Positions 54,273-63,488 are shown, numbered from the stretch's first letter. The stretch: DNA of 64,000 bases from an uncultured Lachnospiraceae bacterium (GCA_910579615.1 CAJTUA010000010.1:1-64000); one strand, 5' to 3'. Program-made: numbers and translations. The notes: generated by a model from the sequence alone, not told the origin.

Positions 54273-57017
54273 TTAATCCAGCTCCAGTGCGCGGTTCATC
54301 GCCCGCAGAACCATATTCCCGTCCGCATCGTATACAATATCATAATTCCCGACGGTAAACTGTGCATATCCATCGCCGCACGCTTCCAGCGTTGCCTGCC
54401 CTGTAAGGAAACTTATGCCGCCTTCTTTCAGCAGTCCGTACCTTCTCAGGGACACCTCCTCTGTGTTTTTCTTCCCGTCGTAGCGCTCGCTCTCGCCCTC
54501 AAGTACCAGGCTGATTCCATTATCCAGCGTAAGCCACCAGCCTTCCATCACAGAATGGTTTTGGCAATACTGCTTTGATACCGAAACATTCTTCGCTGTA
54601 TAGCGCACCGTTTTCTCCTCTGCCTGATAGAAAGAAACCTCCTCGTCTTCCTCGCCTAAGCCCTCTGCGCCCAGAATATAATCCCGAATCATAAAGCCAT
54701 GGGAACCAAGGTAGTATATCTCAAATGCATCCGGTCTTGCCGGATAATTCGGAGCGGGATAGTGGTATGTCCCCACAAAATCCTCTTTTGGCAGATGTTC
54801 CTCCACCGTCACCCCATCCGTCTGGATGCTCACCAACGCATAGCCGTCGCCATAGCTTAGCATCTGTGTTGGCACAGTGCCATCCTGCATCAGGGCAGGG
54901 CTGCCGTCCGCCATGAAATAGCGGCTTTCATTGCCTTCCCCGGCATTTTCCGCCACGAAATAGTAAGGCAAATCCGCCCCGTCCCTGCCCACAAGCGTTC
55001 CGGTCTCCTCCCCTTCTATCCACAAAAAGCTCATCGTGCGGTCAGTATAATAGAGCTTATCCTTGTATTGGAATGCGAAAAGCTTTTCCGGGTCATAATC
55101 ATCAAACTCATAGCTCGGATACCCCTTGTATAACATCACGCATTCCATATCTTCCCCGTCGCCAAACCGCTCTAAGAATTTCCCTGCGTCCAAAATCAAA
55201 TCCCCGGTTTTTGAGAGCAGGCTCCTTTCCTCATAAAAATAGCGGACACCTGGCTGGCGCTCATTTTCATCCGGCAGAACCTCCGCGTCGGAGCAGGCAA
55301 CCTGCTTTAAATTCAAATTCAAATCATAGATATGGTAAATCCGATAATATTTCGCAGAGCCATCCTCCTGCATGATATACATGTCATTGCTCTGCACATA
55401 GCAGTCACCTTCCTGGTGCATACACATATATCCTTCGTACATCGGCACATCATCGAGCAAAATTTCCCCGGCAGCATTATAAACCTTGCACCATTCCCGG
55501 TATTCATCCCCATCCTTTTCCCGGCGTTCCTCCTCGGTTGGGTATTTCCCGAAATAGCCCCTCACGGAATCCACAAGCCATGCGCCCTCAAACCATTCAT
55601 CCTCAAGGAAGCACTGCCCCTGCAAATCATAAATCCGCGAAATATACTCCTCCCCGCCGTCCGGCTTCGCACGGTACTGAGCCACGGTAAGATACCTGCC
55701 ATCCCATACGCCGCGTCCATCCACCATCGCATTGTAGAACGTCACGCACTTATTCCATTTATGGTCATACACAATCACTTTGCCATAGTCATATTCCCAC
55801 GAAACATTCTGCTTCTGGAAAAAGATAAAATGCTGCCCTTCCTCCAAATCCGCTGTTGGCAAAAGTTCGATTTCCTTTGCGCCGCCCGCAACCGCCATTC
55901 CATCCCCAATCTGCGCCCCGTCCGGCATAATCACGGGCACATAGCCCAAATCAAGCACCATCTGCTGCCCCTCCTGCCCGGTCAGCCAGTCAAAAATCCG
56001 GTGCGCGCCCGAATCCTCCGGCTCATCCGGCCGGATTACCGCATAAAAAGCATTCGTGTACGGATAGCTCCCGTCGTAAATTGTCTGGGTTGACGGCAGC
56101 ACGCCATCCACCCCCATAAATTTCAAATCCGGCAGGTGGTACATCTGGCTTGCGTAATAATAGACCGAATAGCCGAGTGTATTGTCATCGCCCGTAAAAT
56201 TCAGCATCCCCTCCAGGATATCCGCCATCGTGCTGTAACGATAAATATTGTCGCCCTCCGCCATCGGGGTATCCCCCATGACAAGCTTTTGCATCAATGT
56301 CTGGCTTCCGGAACCCTCCGGGCGCTGGAATGCCAGCATTTCCTGGTTTTTGCCGCCAACCTCCGCCCAATCCGATACCCTGCCGGCATAAATCTCAACC
56401 AGCTGCTGTGAGGTCAGCGATTCTACCGGGTTTGCCGCGTTCGCCATAAAGACAAGCGCATCCAGGCCAATCGGTTTGATGGTCAGCGGCTTGGTCTGCA
56501 TGCGCCGGATAATGGATGCGGACGGCTCATATACAATCAGCAAATCCACCTCGCCGCTATACAGGCGCGTGTAGGAATTGGTTGTCTTTGTATGGTTGAT
56601 GACTTCCTTCGCCGCTTCCGCGTCCTCCCCGGTCACAAGGCAATAAACCGCCTCCGAGAGCGGTATGGTTGCCGTGGAACCGTCCACCGCCGGGAATTCC
56701 CCGCGCGTCATTGTCCCGGCAATTGACTGCACCGCATCAAACGGCACAGGCGTGACGGTAGCAAAGGTCAAATCCTCCTCCGCCTGCTCAGTCGGTACCG
56801 CGGTTGGCGTTATGGTTGGTGTCAGCGCCGGTGTCCCGGTCGGCATCTTTGTTGGTTCCGGTGCGGCCGTCGGTGTTCCCGTCGGCACTTCGCCCGGTGT
56901 TGCCTGCACCTTATCCCCCTCCGGCAAATCCACTTCCTGTTTCCCGCAGGCTGCCATGCACAGCATCAGAAGCAGCCCCACCCCTGCCATTCGTCTTATC
57001 CGCATTTTTTTCTTCAT
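54273..57017 (-). CDS. Large lipoprotein with a PstS-like substrate-binding domain
   Basis: 914 residues. The signal ends in CMAAC (lipid cysteine about residue 24), followed by a threonine/proline-rich linker (TPTAAPEPTKMPTGTP), a PBP-like domain of about 300 residues with EGSGSQTLMQKLV and YSVYYYASQMY, typical of PstS-like phosphate-binding proteins, and a C-terminal half of about 520 residues rich in aromatic, acidic repeats, not recognised. No ABC transporter genes are adjacent, so it may be a sensor or scavenger. AAGGGG precedes ATG 57017. Confidence 0.72.
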   Translation of the reverse strand: MKKKMRIRRMAGVGLLLMLCMAACGKQEVDLPEGDKVQATPGEVPTGTPTAAPEPTKMPTGTPALTPTITPTAVPTEQAEEDLTFATVTPVPFDAVQSIAGTMTRGEFPAVDGSTATIPLSEAVYCLVTGEDAEAAKEVINHTKTTNSYTRLYSGEVDLLIVYEPSASIIRRMQTKPLTIKPIGLDALVFMANAANPVESLTSQQLVEIYAGRVSDWAEVGGKNQEMLAFQRPEGSGSQTLMQKLVMGDTPMAEGDNIYRYSTMADILEGMLNFTGDDNTLGYSVYYYASQMYHLPDLKFMGVDGVLPSTQTIYDGSYPYTNAFYAVIRPDEPEDSGAHRIFDWLTGQEGQQMVLDLGYVPVIMPDGAQIGDGMAVAGGAKEIELLPTADLEEGQHFIFFQKQNVSWEYDYGKVIVYDHKWNKCVTFYNAMVDGRGVWDGRYLTVAQYRAKPDGGEEYISRIYDLQGQCFLEDEWFEGAWLVDSVRGYFGKYPTEEERREKDGDEYREWCKVYNAAGEILLDDVPMYEGYMCMHQEGDCYVQSNDMYIMQEDGSAKYYRIYHIYDLNLNLKQVACSDAEVLPDENERQPGVRYFYEERSLLSKTGDLILDAGKFLERFGDGEDMECVMLYKGYPSYEFDDYDPEKLFAFQYKDKLYYTDRTMSFLWIEGEETGTLVGRDGADLPYYFVAENAGEGNESRYFMADGSPALMQDGTVPTQMLSYGDGYALVSIQTDGVTVEEHLPKEDFVGTYHYPAPNYPARPDAFEIYYLGSHGFMIRDYILGAEGLGEEDEEVSFYQAEEKTVRYTAKNVSVSKQYCQNHSVMEGWWLTLDNGISLVLEGESERYDGKKNTEEVSLRRYGLLKEGGISFLTGQATLEACGDGYAQFTVGNYDIVYDADGNMVLRAMNRALELD

Positions 57018-57117
57018 CTCAATACCCCTTCCTGCCATACCACGGCTCTGGCCATGATACTGCAATTCATCCTCTCTGCCAAAAAACGTCTGCCTGCCCC
57101 GTTTTTATTACATTTTT

Positions 57118-57146
57118 ATTATACGCGGTCTGGTCGGAAATGTCAA
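57118..57146 (-). promoter_or_regulatory. Consensus promoter of the large lipoprotein gene
   Basis: On the minus strand TTGACA (57141-57146) and TATAAT (57118-57123), spacing 17. Confidence 0.8.
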
Positions 57147-57171
57147 GAATCAAGAAAAAAGGCGCATAGCT

Positions 57172-57807
57172 TCAGACCGCCAGCGCCAGTTTCCTCCGGA
57201 TTCTCTGCAGTGCGTTGTCCACCGTCTTCGGGCTTCTGCCGAGGCGTCTGGCCACACGCACATAATTTTCCTCCTCCATATATGCTTTCAGCACTTCCAT
57301 CTCAAAATCGCTCAGGCAGCTTTTCAGATGTTCCTCCATCTGCTGCTCGCTCTCGCGGTCAATAACGAGTTCTTCCGGATTGCCCGCAGCGTTCTGCAAA
57401 TACCACCGAAGCGGCAAAAACTCCGCCCCTGCGATTCCTTCCACGTTATCCGCCCCTTCCTCATGCACTGCGGCATCAAAGGAAAGATAATCATTGAGCG
57501 GCTGGTTCTTGCGCGTATTTGAGGCGCGGATTGCCGTGTACATCTGCCGGGAAATGCAAAGATTTGCAAACGTCGCAAACCCCGCATTTTTCTCCCTGTC
57601 GTAATCGCGGATTGCCTTGTAGAGCCCAATCATCCCCTCCTGAATCAAATCCTCGCGGTCCCCGCCAATCAAATAAAGCGCATGTGCGTTTTTCCGCACC
57701 AGGTTCTTATAGCGGGTAATCAAAACCTCGGTCGCATATACATCCCCCGCCGCGTTTTTTTCCAAAAGCTGCTCATCCGACAAGCCCTCATATTCCCTAT
57801 ATTCCAT
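57172..57807 (-). CDS. sigH: Sporulation/stationary-phase sigma factor, SigH type
   Basis: 211 residues. Region 2 has GGDREDLIQEGMIGLYKAIRDY and FATFANLCISRQMYTAIR; region 4 has NYVRVARRLGRSPKTVDNALQRIRRKL. This is the SigH/Spo0H family, whose gene commonly follows rlmB and Mini-III genes in Clostridia, as here. ATG 57807 has GGAGGAG upstream; a TTG at 57819 is less likely. Confidence 0.85.
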   Translation of the reverse strand: MEYREYEGLSDEQLLEKNAAGDVYATEVLITRYKNLVRKNAHALYLIGGDREDLIQEGMIGLYKAIRDYDREKNAGFATFANLCISRQMYTAIRASNTRKNQPLNDYLSFDAAVHEEGADNVEGIAGAEFLPLRWYLQNAAGNPEELVIDRESEQQMEEHLKSCLSDFEMEVLKAYMEEENYVRVARRLGRSPKTVDNALQRIRRKLALAV

Positions 57808-57903
57808 GTACTCCTCCAAGTGCCGCCACTTTTAAATCCCAAGGCGCGCCAAAGAAACATCCCGGTATCCCGCTTCCAAAACATTGTACAGGACACATCC
57901 CTA

Positions 57904-58653
57904 TCACGATTTTGCAAATTTCCTCTGCCTTACAATCTCGTAAGCCAAAACCCCCGCTGCCACCGACGCGTTCAGCGAATCAATGTTCCCGAACATCGGG
58001 ATTTTCGTAATAAAATCACATTTCTCTTTCACAAGGCGGCTCACCCCCTCACCTTCGCTGCCAATGACCAGCCCAATCGGTCCGGTCAGATTTTGCGAAT
58101 ACATCAGCTCACCGTCCATATCCGCACAAACAAACCAGAGCCCCTGCTCTTTTAACTGCTCCATCGTCTGCACAAGGTTCGTCACTTTTGCAACTGGCAC
58201 GTAATTGATTGCGCCCGCACTCGTCTTCGCCGCCGTCGCGGTCAGCCCCACCGCGCGGCGCTTCGGAATAATAATCCCATGTACGCCCGCCTGGTTCGCC
58301 GTGCGGATGATTGCACCCAGGTTATGCGGGTCTTCAATGCCGTCAAGCAGCAGTACGAACGGCGGTTCCCCCTTTTGCTTCGCCGCGCTTAAAATATCCT
58401 CGACCTGCGCGTACTCATATGCCGCCGCAAAGGCAATGACCCCCTGGTGCTTTCCGGTTTCCGACATCTGGTCAAGGCGCTCCTTCTGCACAAAGGAAAC
58501 AATCGTATCGCCTTTTTTTGCCTCCCTCACAATCGTGCGCACCGGGCCGTCCTGGCAGCCGTCCAAAACAAAAAGCTTGTCGATTGTCTTCCCCGCGCGG
58601 AATGCCTCCAGGACTGCGTTTCTTCCCTCGATGGTCAATTCTTCGTATCTCAT
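57904..58653 (-). CDS. rlmB: 23S rRNA 2'-O-ribose methyltransferase (TrmH/RlmB type)
   Basis: 249 residues. An N-terminal substrate-binding domain (GRNAVLEAFRAGKTIDKLFV) precedes a SPOUT domain with LDGIEDPHNLGAIIRTA, LVIGSEGEGVSRLV and SLNASVAAGVLAYE, the three SpoU motifs. It methylates G2251 of 23S rRNA in E. coli. ATG 58653 follows GGAGGG and lies 14 bases after the Mini-III stop. Confidence 0.88.
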   Translation of the reverse strand: MRYEELTIEGRNAVLEAFRAGKTIDKLFVLDGCQDGPVRTIVREAKKGDTIVSFVQKERLDQMSETGKHQGVIAFAAAYEYAQVEDILSAAKQKGEPPFVLLLDGIEDPHNLGAIIRTANQAGVHGIIIPKRRAVGLTATAAKTSAGAINYVPVAKVTNLVQTMEQLKEQGLWFVCADMDGELMYSQNLTGPIGLVIGSEGEGVSRLVKEKCDFITKIPMFGNIDSLNASVAAGVLAYEIVRQRKFAKS

Positions 58654-58667
58654 TTTTATATCCCTCC

Positions 58668-59201
58668 TCATCCTGCGCCGGCATCTTCGCTTCCCTGCGC
58701 TTCCTGCCCCTCTACTGTTTTTTGGGCTTCTTCCTTTTCCCGCCCTGCCTGCCCGCCCCCGGGGATGCCCGAGAGCGTATCCGTTCCCAATTTCACCAGT
58801 TCCATAAGCCGCTGCATCTGCCCTGTCAGATACAAAAACCCCATCAGCGCCTCAAACCCTGTCGCCACACGGTACTCCACAACGGAGGCATTCTTCGCGG
58901 TCGTGAAGGATTTCGCATTGCGCCCCCGCTTGTAATAGCTGTGTTCCTCGGGGGTAAGCGTCGGCTCAATCGCCTCCATAATCTGCTTTTGTGCCGCCGC
59001 CTTCACGAAACTGCTCGCCCTTTTGTGCAGCTTGTTCACCTGGCTGTTGCCGCGCTCCACCAGCATCGTGCGGATGACCAAATCATAAATCGCATCCCCG
59101 ATGTAGGCGAGGGTAAGCGGCGAATACGTCCGGATATCCTGAACCGTCAAGCCATATACCCCGCGCACCATATCCGCAACGGTAATATTTCCCTCTTCCA
59201 T
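58668..59201 (-). CDS. mrnC: Mini-ribonuclease III
   Basis: 177 residues. The RNase III catalytic helix is LALAYIGD-like (TLAYIGDAIYDLVIRTML), and YYKRGRN and EYRVATGFEALMGFLYL match the second acidic site. It has no dsRNA-binding domain, so it is Mini-III, which matures 23S rRNA. The C-terminal 35 residues (EKEEAQKTVEGQEAQ) are an acidic low-complexity tail. ATG 59201 or TTG 59207 (better ribosome site spacing) may be the start. The cysS gene often found next to it is absent. Confidence 0.85.
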   Translation of the reverse strand: MEEGNITVADMVRGVYGLTVQDIRTYSPLTLAYIGDAIYDLVIRTMLVERGNSQVNKLHKRASSFVKAAAQKQIMEAIEPTLTPEEHSYYKRGRNAKSFTTAKNASVVEYRVATGFEALMGFLYLTGQMQRLMELVKLGTDTLSGIPGGGQAGREKEEAQKTVEGQEAQGSEDAGAG

Positions 59202-59282
59202 ATACAATGTCCAACTCCAAACCTTTGAATTCCCGGGCGGATTTTATAAAATCATCCCGCATCCACACACAGCCCTCTTTCG

Positions 59283-59861
59283 TCAGAGCTTCCCGCAATA
59301 ACCGCATTTTCCGCCCGCGCACCCCTGCGCTTTCGCGCCCTCATCGTAAGCGTACACAACCCCTGCGTTGCCGGAATCCGCAAAATCCCCCGCCGAGATA
59401 AGAAGCGCCACCGCCTGCGCGGCAATCCCTTCCCCTGCCCCGGTAAAACCAAGGCCTTCCTCGGTCGTCGCCTTGATGTTGACCTGGTTCTTCTCAATGC
59501 CAAGCACCGAAGCAATATTTTCCGCCATTGTCGGCAGATATTCCGCCAGCTTCGGGCGCTGCGCAATAATCGTGGCATCAATATTGCCAACCAGATAATG
59601 CTCCTCCTGCAGCAATATTTTCACGCGGTCCAACAATTCCAGACTGCTGATGCCATGATACTGTTCATCGCTGTCCGGGAAATGCCGCCCGATATCCCCG
59701 AGTGCCGCCGCGCCAAGCAGCGCATCCATCACCGCATGCACCAATACATCCGCATCCGAATGGCCAAACAGCCCCTTTTCATATGCAATCCGCACACCGC
59801 CAAGCACCAGCTCCCTGCCTTCTGTCAGGCGGTGCACATCGTAACCGGTTCCAATTCTCAT
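59283..59861 (-). CDS. ispF: 2-C-methyl-D-erythritol 2,4-cyclodiphosphate synthase
   Basis: 192 residues. GTGYDVHRL with the zinc ligands D8/H10, FGHSDADVL, and [17 protein letters not shown] are the IspF signatures; the enzyme makes the cyclic diphosphate in the MEP isoprenoid pathway. The usual length is about 158, and the 30-residue tail ends in [13 protein letters not shown], with four cysteines or so that could bind metal. AGGAGCAGGAGG precedes the ATG. Confidence 0.93.
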   Translation of the reverse strand: MRIGTGYDVHRLTEGRELVLGGVRIAYEKGLFGHSDADVLVHAVMDALLGAAALGDIGRHFPDSDEQYHGISSLELLDRVKILLQEEHYLVGNIDATIIAQRPKLAEYLPTMAENIASVLGIEKNQVNIKATTEEGLGFTGAGEGIAAQAVALLISAGDFADSGNAGVVYAYDEGAKAQGCAGGKCGYCGKL

Positions 59862-60052
59862 AGCCTGCCTCCTGCTCCTTAAAATTTTAATCGTGCCTTT
59901 TCCAGGTATTTTATCCCGTTTTTACCTGGCAAATACAGTGCAAAAACTATATCCCCCCTGTTTTGGCAGTGCACCATAACACTTGCCCGCCCGGCAAAGC
60001 GTTCCCTCCTCATTGCATCCCTGCCATTCCGCGATAACGGCATATGCAAAAA

Positions 60053-60076
60053 GAGAGATAAGTCACCTTATCTCTC
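60053..60076 (-). terminator. Terminator behind the tRNA pair
   Basis: GAGAGATAAG and CTTATCTCTC, a perfect 10-base stem with a 4-base loop and five T on the minus strand. Confidence 0.85.
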
Positions 60077-60082
60077 CGAAAA

Positions 60083-60156
60083 TAGCGAAGGGGGGATTTG
60101 AACCCTCGACACCACGGGTATGAACCGTGTGCTCTAGCCAACTGAGCTACTTCGCC
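60083..60156 (-). tRNA. tRNA-Met (anticodon CAT)
   Basis: 74 bases with D-stem GCTC/GAGC, anticodon stem CACGG/CCGTG around TTCATAC and T-stem GAGGG/CCCCC-type pairing. The G1-U72 wobble and lack of the initiator C1 mismatch suggest elongator Met; a lysidine-modified Ile tRNA cannot be fully excluded. Confidence 0.9.
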
Positions 60157-60181
60157 AAATTACAGCTGTAGGCTGTAAAAA

Positions 60182-60254
60182 TGGGGCCTATAGGGTTCGA
60201 ACCTATGACCCTCTGCTTGTAAGGCAGATGCTCTCCCAGCTGAGCTAAGACCCC
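60182..60254 (-). tRNA. tRNA-Val (anticodon TAC)
   Basis: 73 bases: acceptor GGGGTCT with AGGCCCC, D-stem GCTC/GAGC, anticodon stem TCTGC/GCAGA around CTTACAA, T-stem ATAGG/CCTAT. Cotranscribed with tRNA-Met 25 bases downstream. Confidence 0.95.
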
Positions 60255-60309
60255 ATTTTGTATGCCGCATAGGATTTTCCTTCCATTCTCTTGCGCGACC
60301 ACAAAACGT

Positions 60310-60338
60310 ATTATATCAGGAGTTTGTCCGTTTGTCAA
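60310..60338 (-). promoter_or_regulatory. Consensus promoter of the tRNA-Val/tRNA-Met unit
   Basis: On the minus strand TTGACA (60333-60338) and TATAAT (60310-60315), spacing 17. The -35 box directly abuts the stop codon of the preceding gene. Confidence 0.85.
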
Positions 60339-62117
60339 CTATTTTTTTGTCTTTTTCGGCTGCTTTTTTCGGCCGCGCACTGCCATAAGGAATGCCGCTG
60401 CAAAAACCAGGGATGCAGACCCCAAAATCCAGACCAACCGGGTAAGCTTTCTGTGCTCCCCCTTCACCTGCGCATATGCTGCGCGGTACTGCCCTGCCGC
60501 ATCCGGCACTTCCCGGTGAAAGAGACTATAAAACTGCCACATCCTTCCAAAAAACTCTGCCGCATCCGAATGCGCATCGGAAAATGCCAGTCCATTCCTG
60601 ACCGAAAAAGCAATGCCATCCAGCACCGCATACGCTTCTTCCCCGGACAAGACCAGTGCATCAAGGCTCCCCTCCATCATCAGCATACCGCCGATTTCTT
60701 TGGCACCCATTGCCTCATAAAGCGCTTTTTCGTCCGAAAATCCTACCACATGCCCATCAAACACGGTTCCGGACAACAGCGGCATCCATTCCTGCACCAC
60801 GCCCCAATAGCGTTCTGCAATCATTTCCTGGCGAAACTGCCCGGCATCTTCCTGCGGTATCACCGGAATCAAGCTGTCCGTGTACATTCCCACATAGCAA
60901 TACGCCTGCCCGCTCCCGGCAAACGGCATTCCCGCGGCAAACAAAATATCACCATCTTCAAGCGCCTGTAGCGCCTCCTCGCCGGAAAGGGGGCATTCCT
61001 TTAGGACAAGCCCTGTGCATCCTGCCACAAAAGTGAGGAAATCCGCCAGTTCCCCGTATGCCCTATCCCCCTCATGCCAGAAAAACGGTACGGCATCCAG
61101 ACCTGCCTGCGCATACTGCAAATCCTCTGCGCGCGCCTGCAGATTCTGCAGGGTTGCTTGTTCCTGCTCCCGGATTTTCCCTGCCCGGATGCCTTGCTGC
61201 TGTACGCGCATTGCCGCACGCAGCGCCTCGCCCTCCTCCGTCGTCTCAAGATAGCGGTTCAGTATCGCAAGCAAGGGAAGCAGTTTTGGGTTTTCTGCTC
61301 CTGCCGCCGCCCGGCCGCTGCCCATTCCAGGGCGCGCGGTGACAACAAAATCCAATGCCGGGTAACTCAAAAACAATGCCTCCTCCGGCAAAAGCCCTGC
61401 CGCCGCCTGACCGCCTTGCAGCGCGGCAAACACCTCCTGCTCATCCGCGCAGGAAAAAAGCTCCACATCATCCGCCGCATTTGCCCCTTCCAGATACATC
61501 CCCGGCGTTTCCAAAAGATACGCAATAAGCTCCTCACACGCCGGGTCGCCTGCAATATACGCCAGAACAGCACCGGACTGGCTGGCCGTGTCTTCTTCTG
61601 CGGAAGCTTTTTTGGTATATTCTACTATGACATATGGATTTTCATACAGCCAGGCACTGCAGTACAGGCCTGATTCCGGCAAAACCGGCGATTCGCCATC
61701 CTCCGCTTTTTCCCCGTAAGCGGCAGGCACACCGACCAAAATATCCAGGGCACCATCCTGCATTGCCGCACGGTTTTCCTCCCAGCTTCCCTGCACCAGC
61801 CTTAGCTCCAGACCAAATTCATGGTGCAGCACATCCACAAGCGGTGCCACCGGTCCGCAATCCATGCCATCCTGAAATTCCCATGCCCCAAATCCCGATA
61901 TTCCGACAAAGAGCGGCTCTGCCCGCAATCCCGCAAGGTAGTCCTCCTCCTCCTGTGTCAGCACAAAAAATGTTTCCTTTTGTGCTTCTTTGCCTTGTGC
62001 TAAAATCACACTGCCGCCACTTTTCGTCCCTGGGATTCCCTCCCCCAAAAAAAAGAGGAAAAGGGTAAAAAAGAGCAAACCGCACGCGGTTTTTCTCCGT
62101 ATCCTATCCTTTCGCAT
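60339..62117 (-). CDS. Membrane-anchored protein with substrate-binding (SBP_bac_3-like) domains
   Basis: 592 residues. A signal peptide (about 12-30), two tandem segments resembling family 3 solute-binding domains (PLFVGISGFGAWEFQD, LRLVQGSWEENRAAMQDGALDILVG and a second one after residue 330), and one membrane segment near the C-terminus (LVWILGSASLVFAAAFLMAV) followed by only a short basic tail. It looks like the sensing half of a BvgS-like sensor kinase without any kinase or cyclase output. GGAGGG precedes the ATG. Role unknown; a ligand-binding membrane protein is all that can be said. Confidence 0.65.
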   Translation of the reverse strand: MRKDRIRRKTACGLLFFTLFLFFLGEGIPGTKSGGSVILAQGKEAQKETFFVLTQEEEDYLAGLRAEPLFVGISGFGAWEFQDGMDCGPVAPLVDVLHHEFGLELRLVQGSWEENRAAMQDGALDILVGVPAAYGEKAEDGESPVLPESGLYCSAWLYENPYVIVEYTKKASAEEDTASQSGAVLAYIAGDPACEELIAYLLETPGMYLEGANAADDVELFSCADEQEVFAALQGGQAAAGLLPEEALFLSYPALDFVVTARPGMGSGRAAAGAENPKLLPLLAILNRYLETTEEGEALRAAMRVQQQGIRAGKIREQEQATLQNLQARAEDLQYAQAGLDAVPFFWHEGDRAYGELADFLTFVAGCTGLVLKECPLSGEEALQALEDGDILFAAGMPFAGSGQAYCYVGMYTDSLIPVIPQEDAGQFRQEMIAERYWGVVQEWMPLLSGTVFDGHVVGFSDEKALYEAMGAKEIGGMLMMEGSLDALVLSGEEAYAVLDGIAFSVRNGLAFSDAHSDAAEFFGRMWQFYSLFHREVPDAAGQYRAAYAQVKGEHRKLTRLVWILGSASLVFAAAFLMAVRGRKKQPKKTKK

Positions 62118-62179
62118 ACCATGCCCTCCTACAATTCGTTCCGCTTATGTATCATCCCGCCTGCCATATCCATCCCACA

Positions 62180-62222
62180 AAAACCCCGCCGGAACCTTCC
62201 ACAAAAATTCCAACGGGGTTTT
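62180..62222 (-). terminator. Terminator behind the small basic protein gene
   Basis: AAAACCCCGCCGGAA with TTCCAACGGGGTTTT (inner bulge), followed by T-rich sequence on the minus strand. Confidence 0.7.
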
Positions 62223-62226
62223 GTGC

Positions 62227-62655
62227 TCATTCTACAGTCTGGTTGATTTCCTCCGCCGCTTTTTCCGGCGGTACTGTGCCTGCCACATTCTCTTTTTCTG
62301 GCGGCACTGCGCCTGCTGCATTCTCTTTTTTCGGCTGTGGGGCATTCTGCTGTGCCTGCTTTTTGAGCGCTGCCCTTTTCTCCTCAAATTTCACTTTGAT
62401 TTTGGATGCCATCTCCCGCAGCTCGTCGCCGCTCTTTGTTTTCACAATGTCTTTTACCTTGCCGGCCACGACACCCGCCGCTGCGGCTGTTGCCACAAAA
62501 GCAACTCCTTTAAAGACCTTGCCTGCAATCTTCTTTTTCCATGCTTTTTTCATTGCCTTAAATTTTTTATTTACTGCGCGGTCGAATCTTCTTGACTGCT
62601 TCTCCTGCGCTTTTAAACGCTGTGCCGCACTCATTGTAAAAATTGACTTTCCCAT
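62227..62655 (-). CDS. Small basic protein with a hydrophobic stretch, unrecognised
   Basis: 142 residues. A very basic N-terminal half (RRFDRAVNKKFKAMKKAWKK), a hydrophobic segment (FKGVAFVATAAAAGVVAG, about 50-67), a charged helix, and a proline-rich tail with the unit PPEKENVAGTVPPEK partly repeated. ATG 62655 has AAAGGTG upstream; earlier ATGs lack a site. Possibly membrane-attached. No family recognised. Confidence 0.6.
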   Translation of the reverse strand: MGKSIFTMSAAQRLKAQEKQSRRFDRAVNKKFKAMKKAWKKKIAGKVFKGVAFVATAAAAGVVAGKVKDIVKTKSGDELREMASKIKVKFEEKRAALKKQAQQNAPQPKKENAAGAVPPEKENVAGTVPPEKAAEEINQTVE

Positions 62656-62739
62656 ATCCGAACACCTTTCTGTTTTCCTCATTTTTACAGCTTCGGGCAT
62701 ACCTGCAAGAAGCCGCCCCTCCTGCTGCCCCTTTCACAT

Positions 62740-63258
62740 TCACGCCAGGTTCTTCGGCGAAAATCCCATCGGGAACAGCTCATCGAGGCGGTAGAGCCAG
62801 TAATCCTCCTGCGAGCGCGCCAGGATAATATAGAATTTGCGCGGGTCACAGAATTCTGCCATCACCTGCCGGCACACACCGCACGGCGCAGTATAGTCCA
62901 CCGGGATTCCTTTCTTGCCGCCGATAACCGCAATCGCTGTAAATTCGCGCTCCCCCTCGCTGACCGCCTTCGCGAACGCGGTGCGCTCCGCGCAGATACC
63001 CGGTGTAAACGCTGCATTCTCAATATTGCAGCCAGTATATACCTTCTTCCCGGCTCCGGCAGCAAGCAGCGCCGCCCCCACCTGAAAACCAGAATACGGC
63101 GCATATGCGCGTCCCATCATTTTTTCCGCCGCGGCAATCAGCTCCCTGCAAAGCAAATCGCTGATGGTATCCCTCGACGGCGGCAATGCCCCCGCAAACG
63201 GTGCCAGTTCTCCTTTTTTCTGGCATACTGGCATATTTTTTTGTCCGTCATCCGCCAT
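62740..63258 (-). CDS. cdd: Cytidine deaminase
   Basis: 172 residues. YAPYSGFQVGAALLA, the zinc/catalytic segment ICAERTA and APCGVCRQVMAEF are the signatures of the homotetrameric cytidine deaminases, which turn cytidine and deoxycytidine into uridine compounds. The family usually has about 130 residues; here an N-terminal extension of some 35 residues is present. AGGAGG lies before the ATG at 63258. With deoC upstream it forms a nucleoside salvage pair. Confidence 0.92.
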   Translation of the reverse strand: MADDGQKNMPVCQKKGELAPFAGALPPSRDTISDLLCRELIAAAEKMMGRAYAPYSGFQVGAALLAAGAGKKVYTGCNIENAAFTPGICAERTAFAKAVSEGEREFTAIAVIGGKKGIPVDYTAPCGVCRQVMAEFCDPRKFYIILARSQEDYWLYRLDELFPMGFSPKNLA

Positions 63259-63280
63259 AGGTGTAGACCTCCTATTTTAA

Positions 63281-63383
63281 GTTCCGCAGAAACCCTTCCG
63301 ATGCCCCTACCACGGAAGTAGTTTCTGTCCACTCCGTTCCCGGAAACTACTTCCGGGCATCGTCCGGTTTTCTGCTGATTTAA
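63281..63383. repeat. GTTCCGC-flanked palindromic element, copy d
   Basis: GTTCCGC at 63281 and 63384 (103 apart). Outer stem GCAGAAACC with GGTTTTCTGC, middle stem CGATGCCC with GGGCATCG, inner stem CGGAAGTAGTTTC with GAAACTACTTCCG, loop TCCACTCCGTTCCC-like. Confidence 0.75.
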
Positions 63384-63488
63384 GTTCCGCATATGCCCTT
63401 CCAGACCCTTTACACAGCAGAAGAATTTCTGTCCGCTCTGCTCCCATAAATTCTTCTGGGGTCTGTACGGGCATATGCTGTTTTTTTC
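63384..63488. repeat. GTTCCGC-flanked palindromic element, copy e
   Basis: GTTCCGC at 63384 and 63489 (105 apart). Outer stem GCATATGCCC with GGGCATATGC, middle stem CAGACCC with GGGTCTG, inner stem CAGAAGAATTT with AAATTCTTCTG, loop TCCGCTCTGCTCCC. Confidence 0.75.

Noticed and set aside
59083..59322. A minus-strand open frame between ispF and mrnC
   Set aside because: It overlaps both genes in another frame and has no ribosome site or motif.
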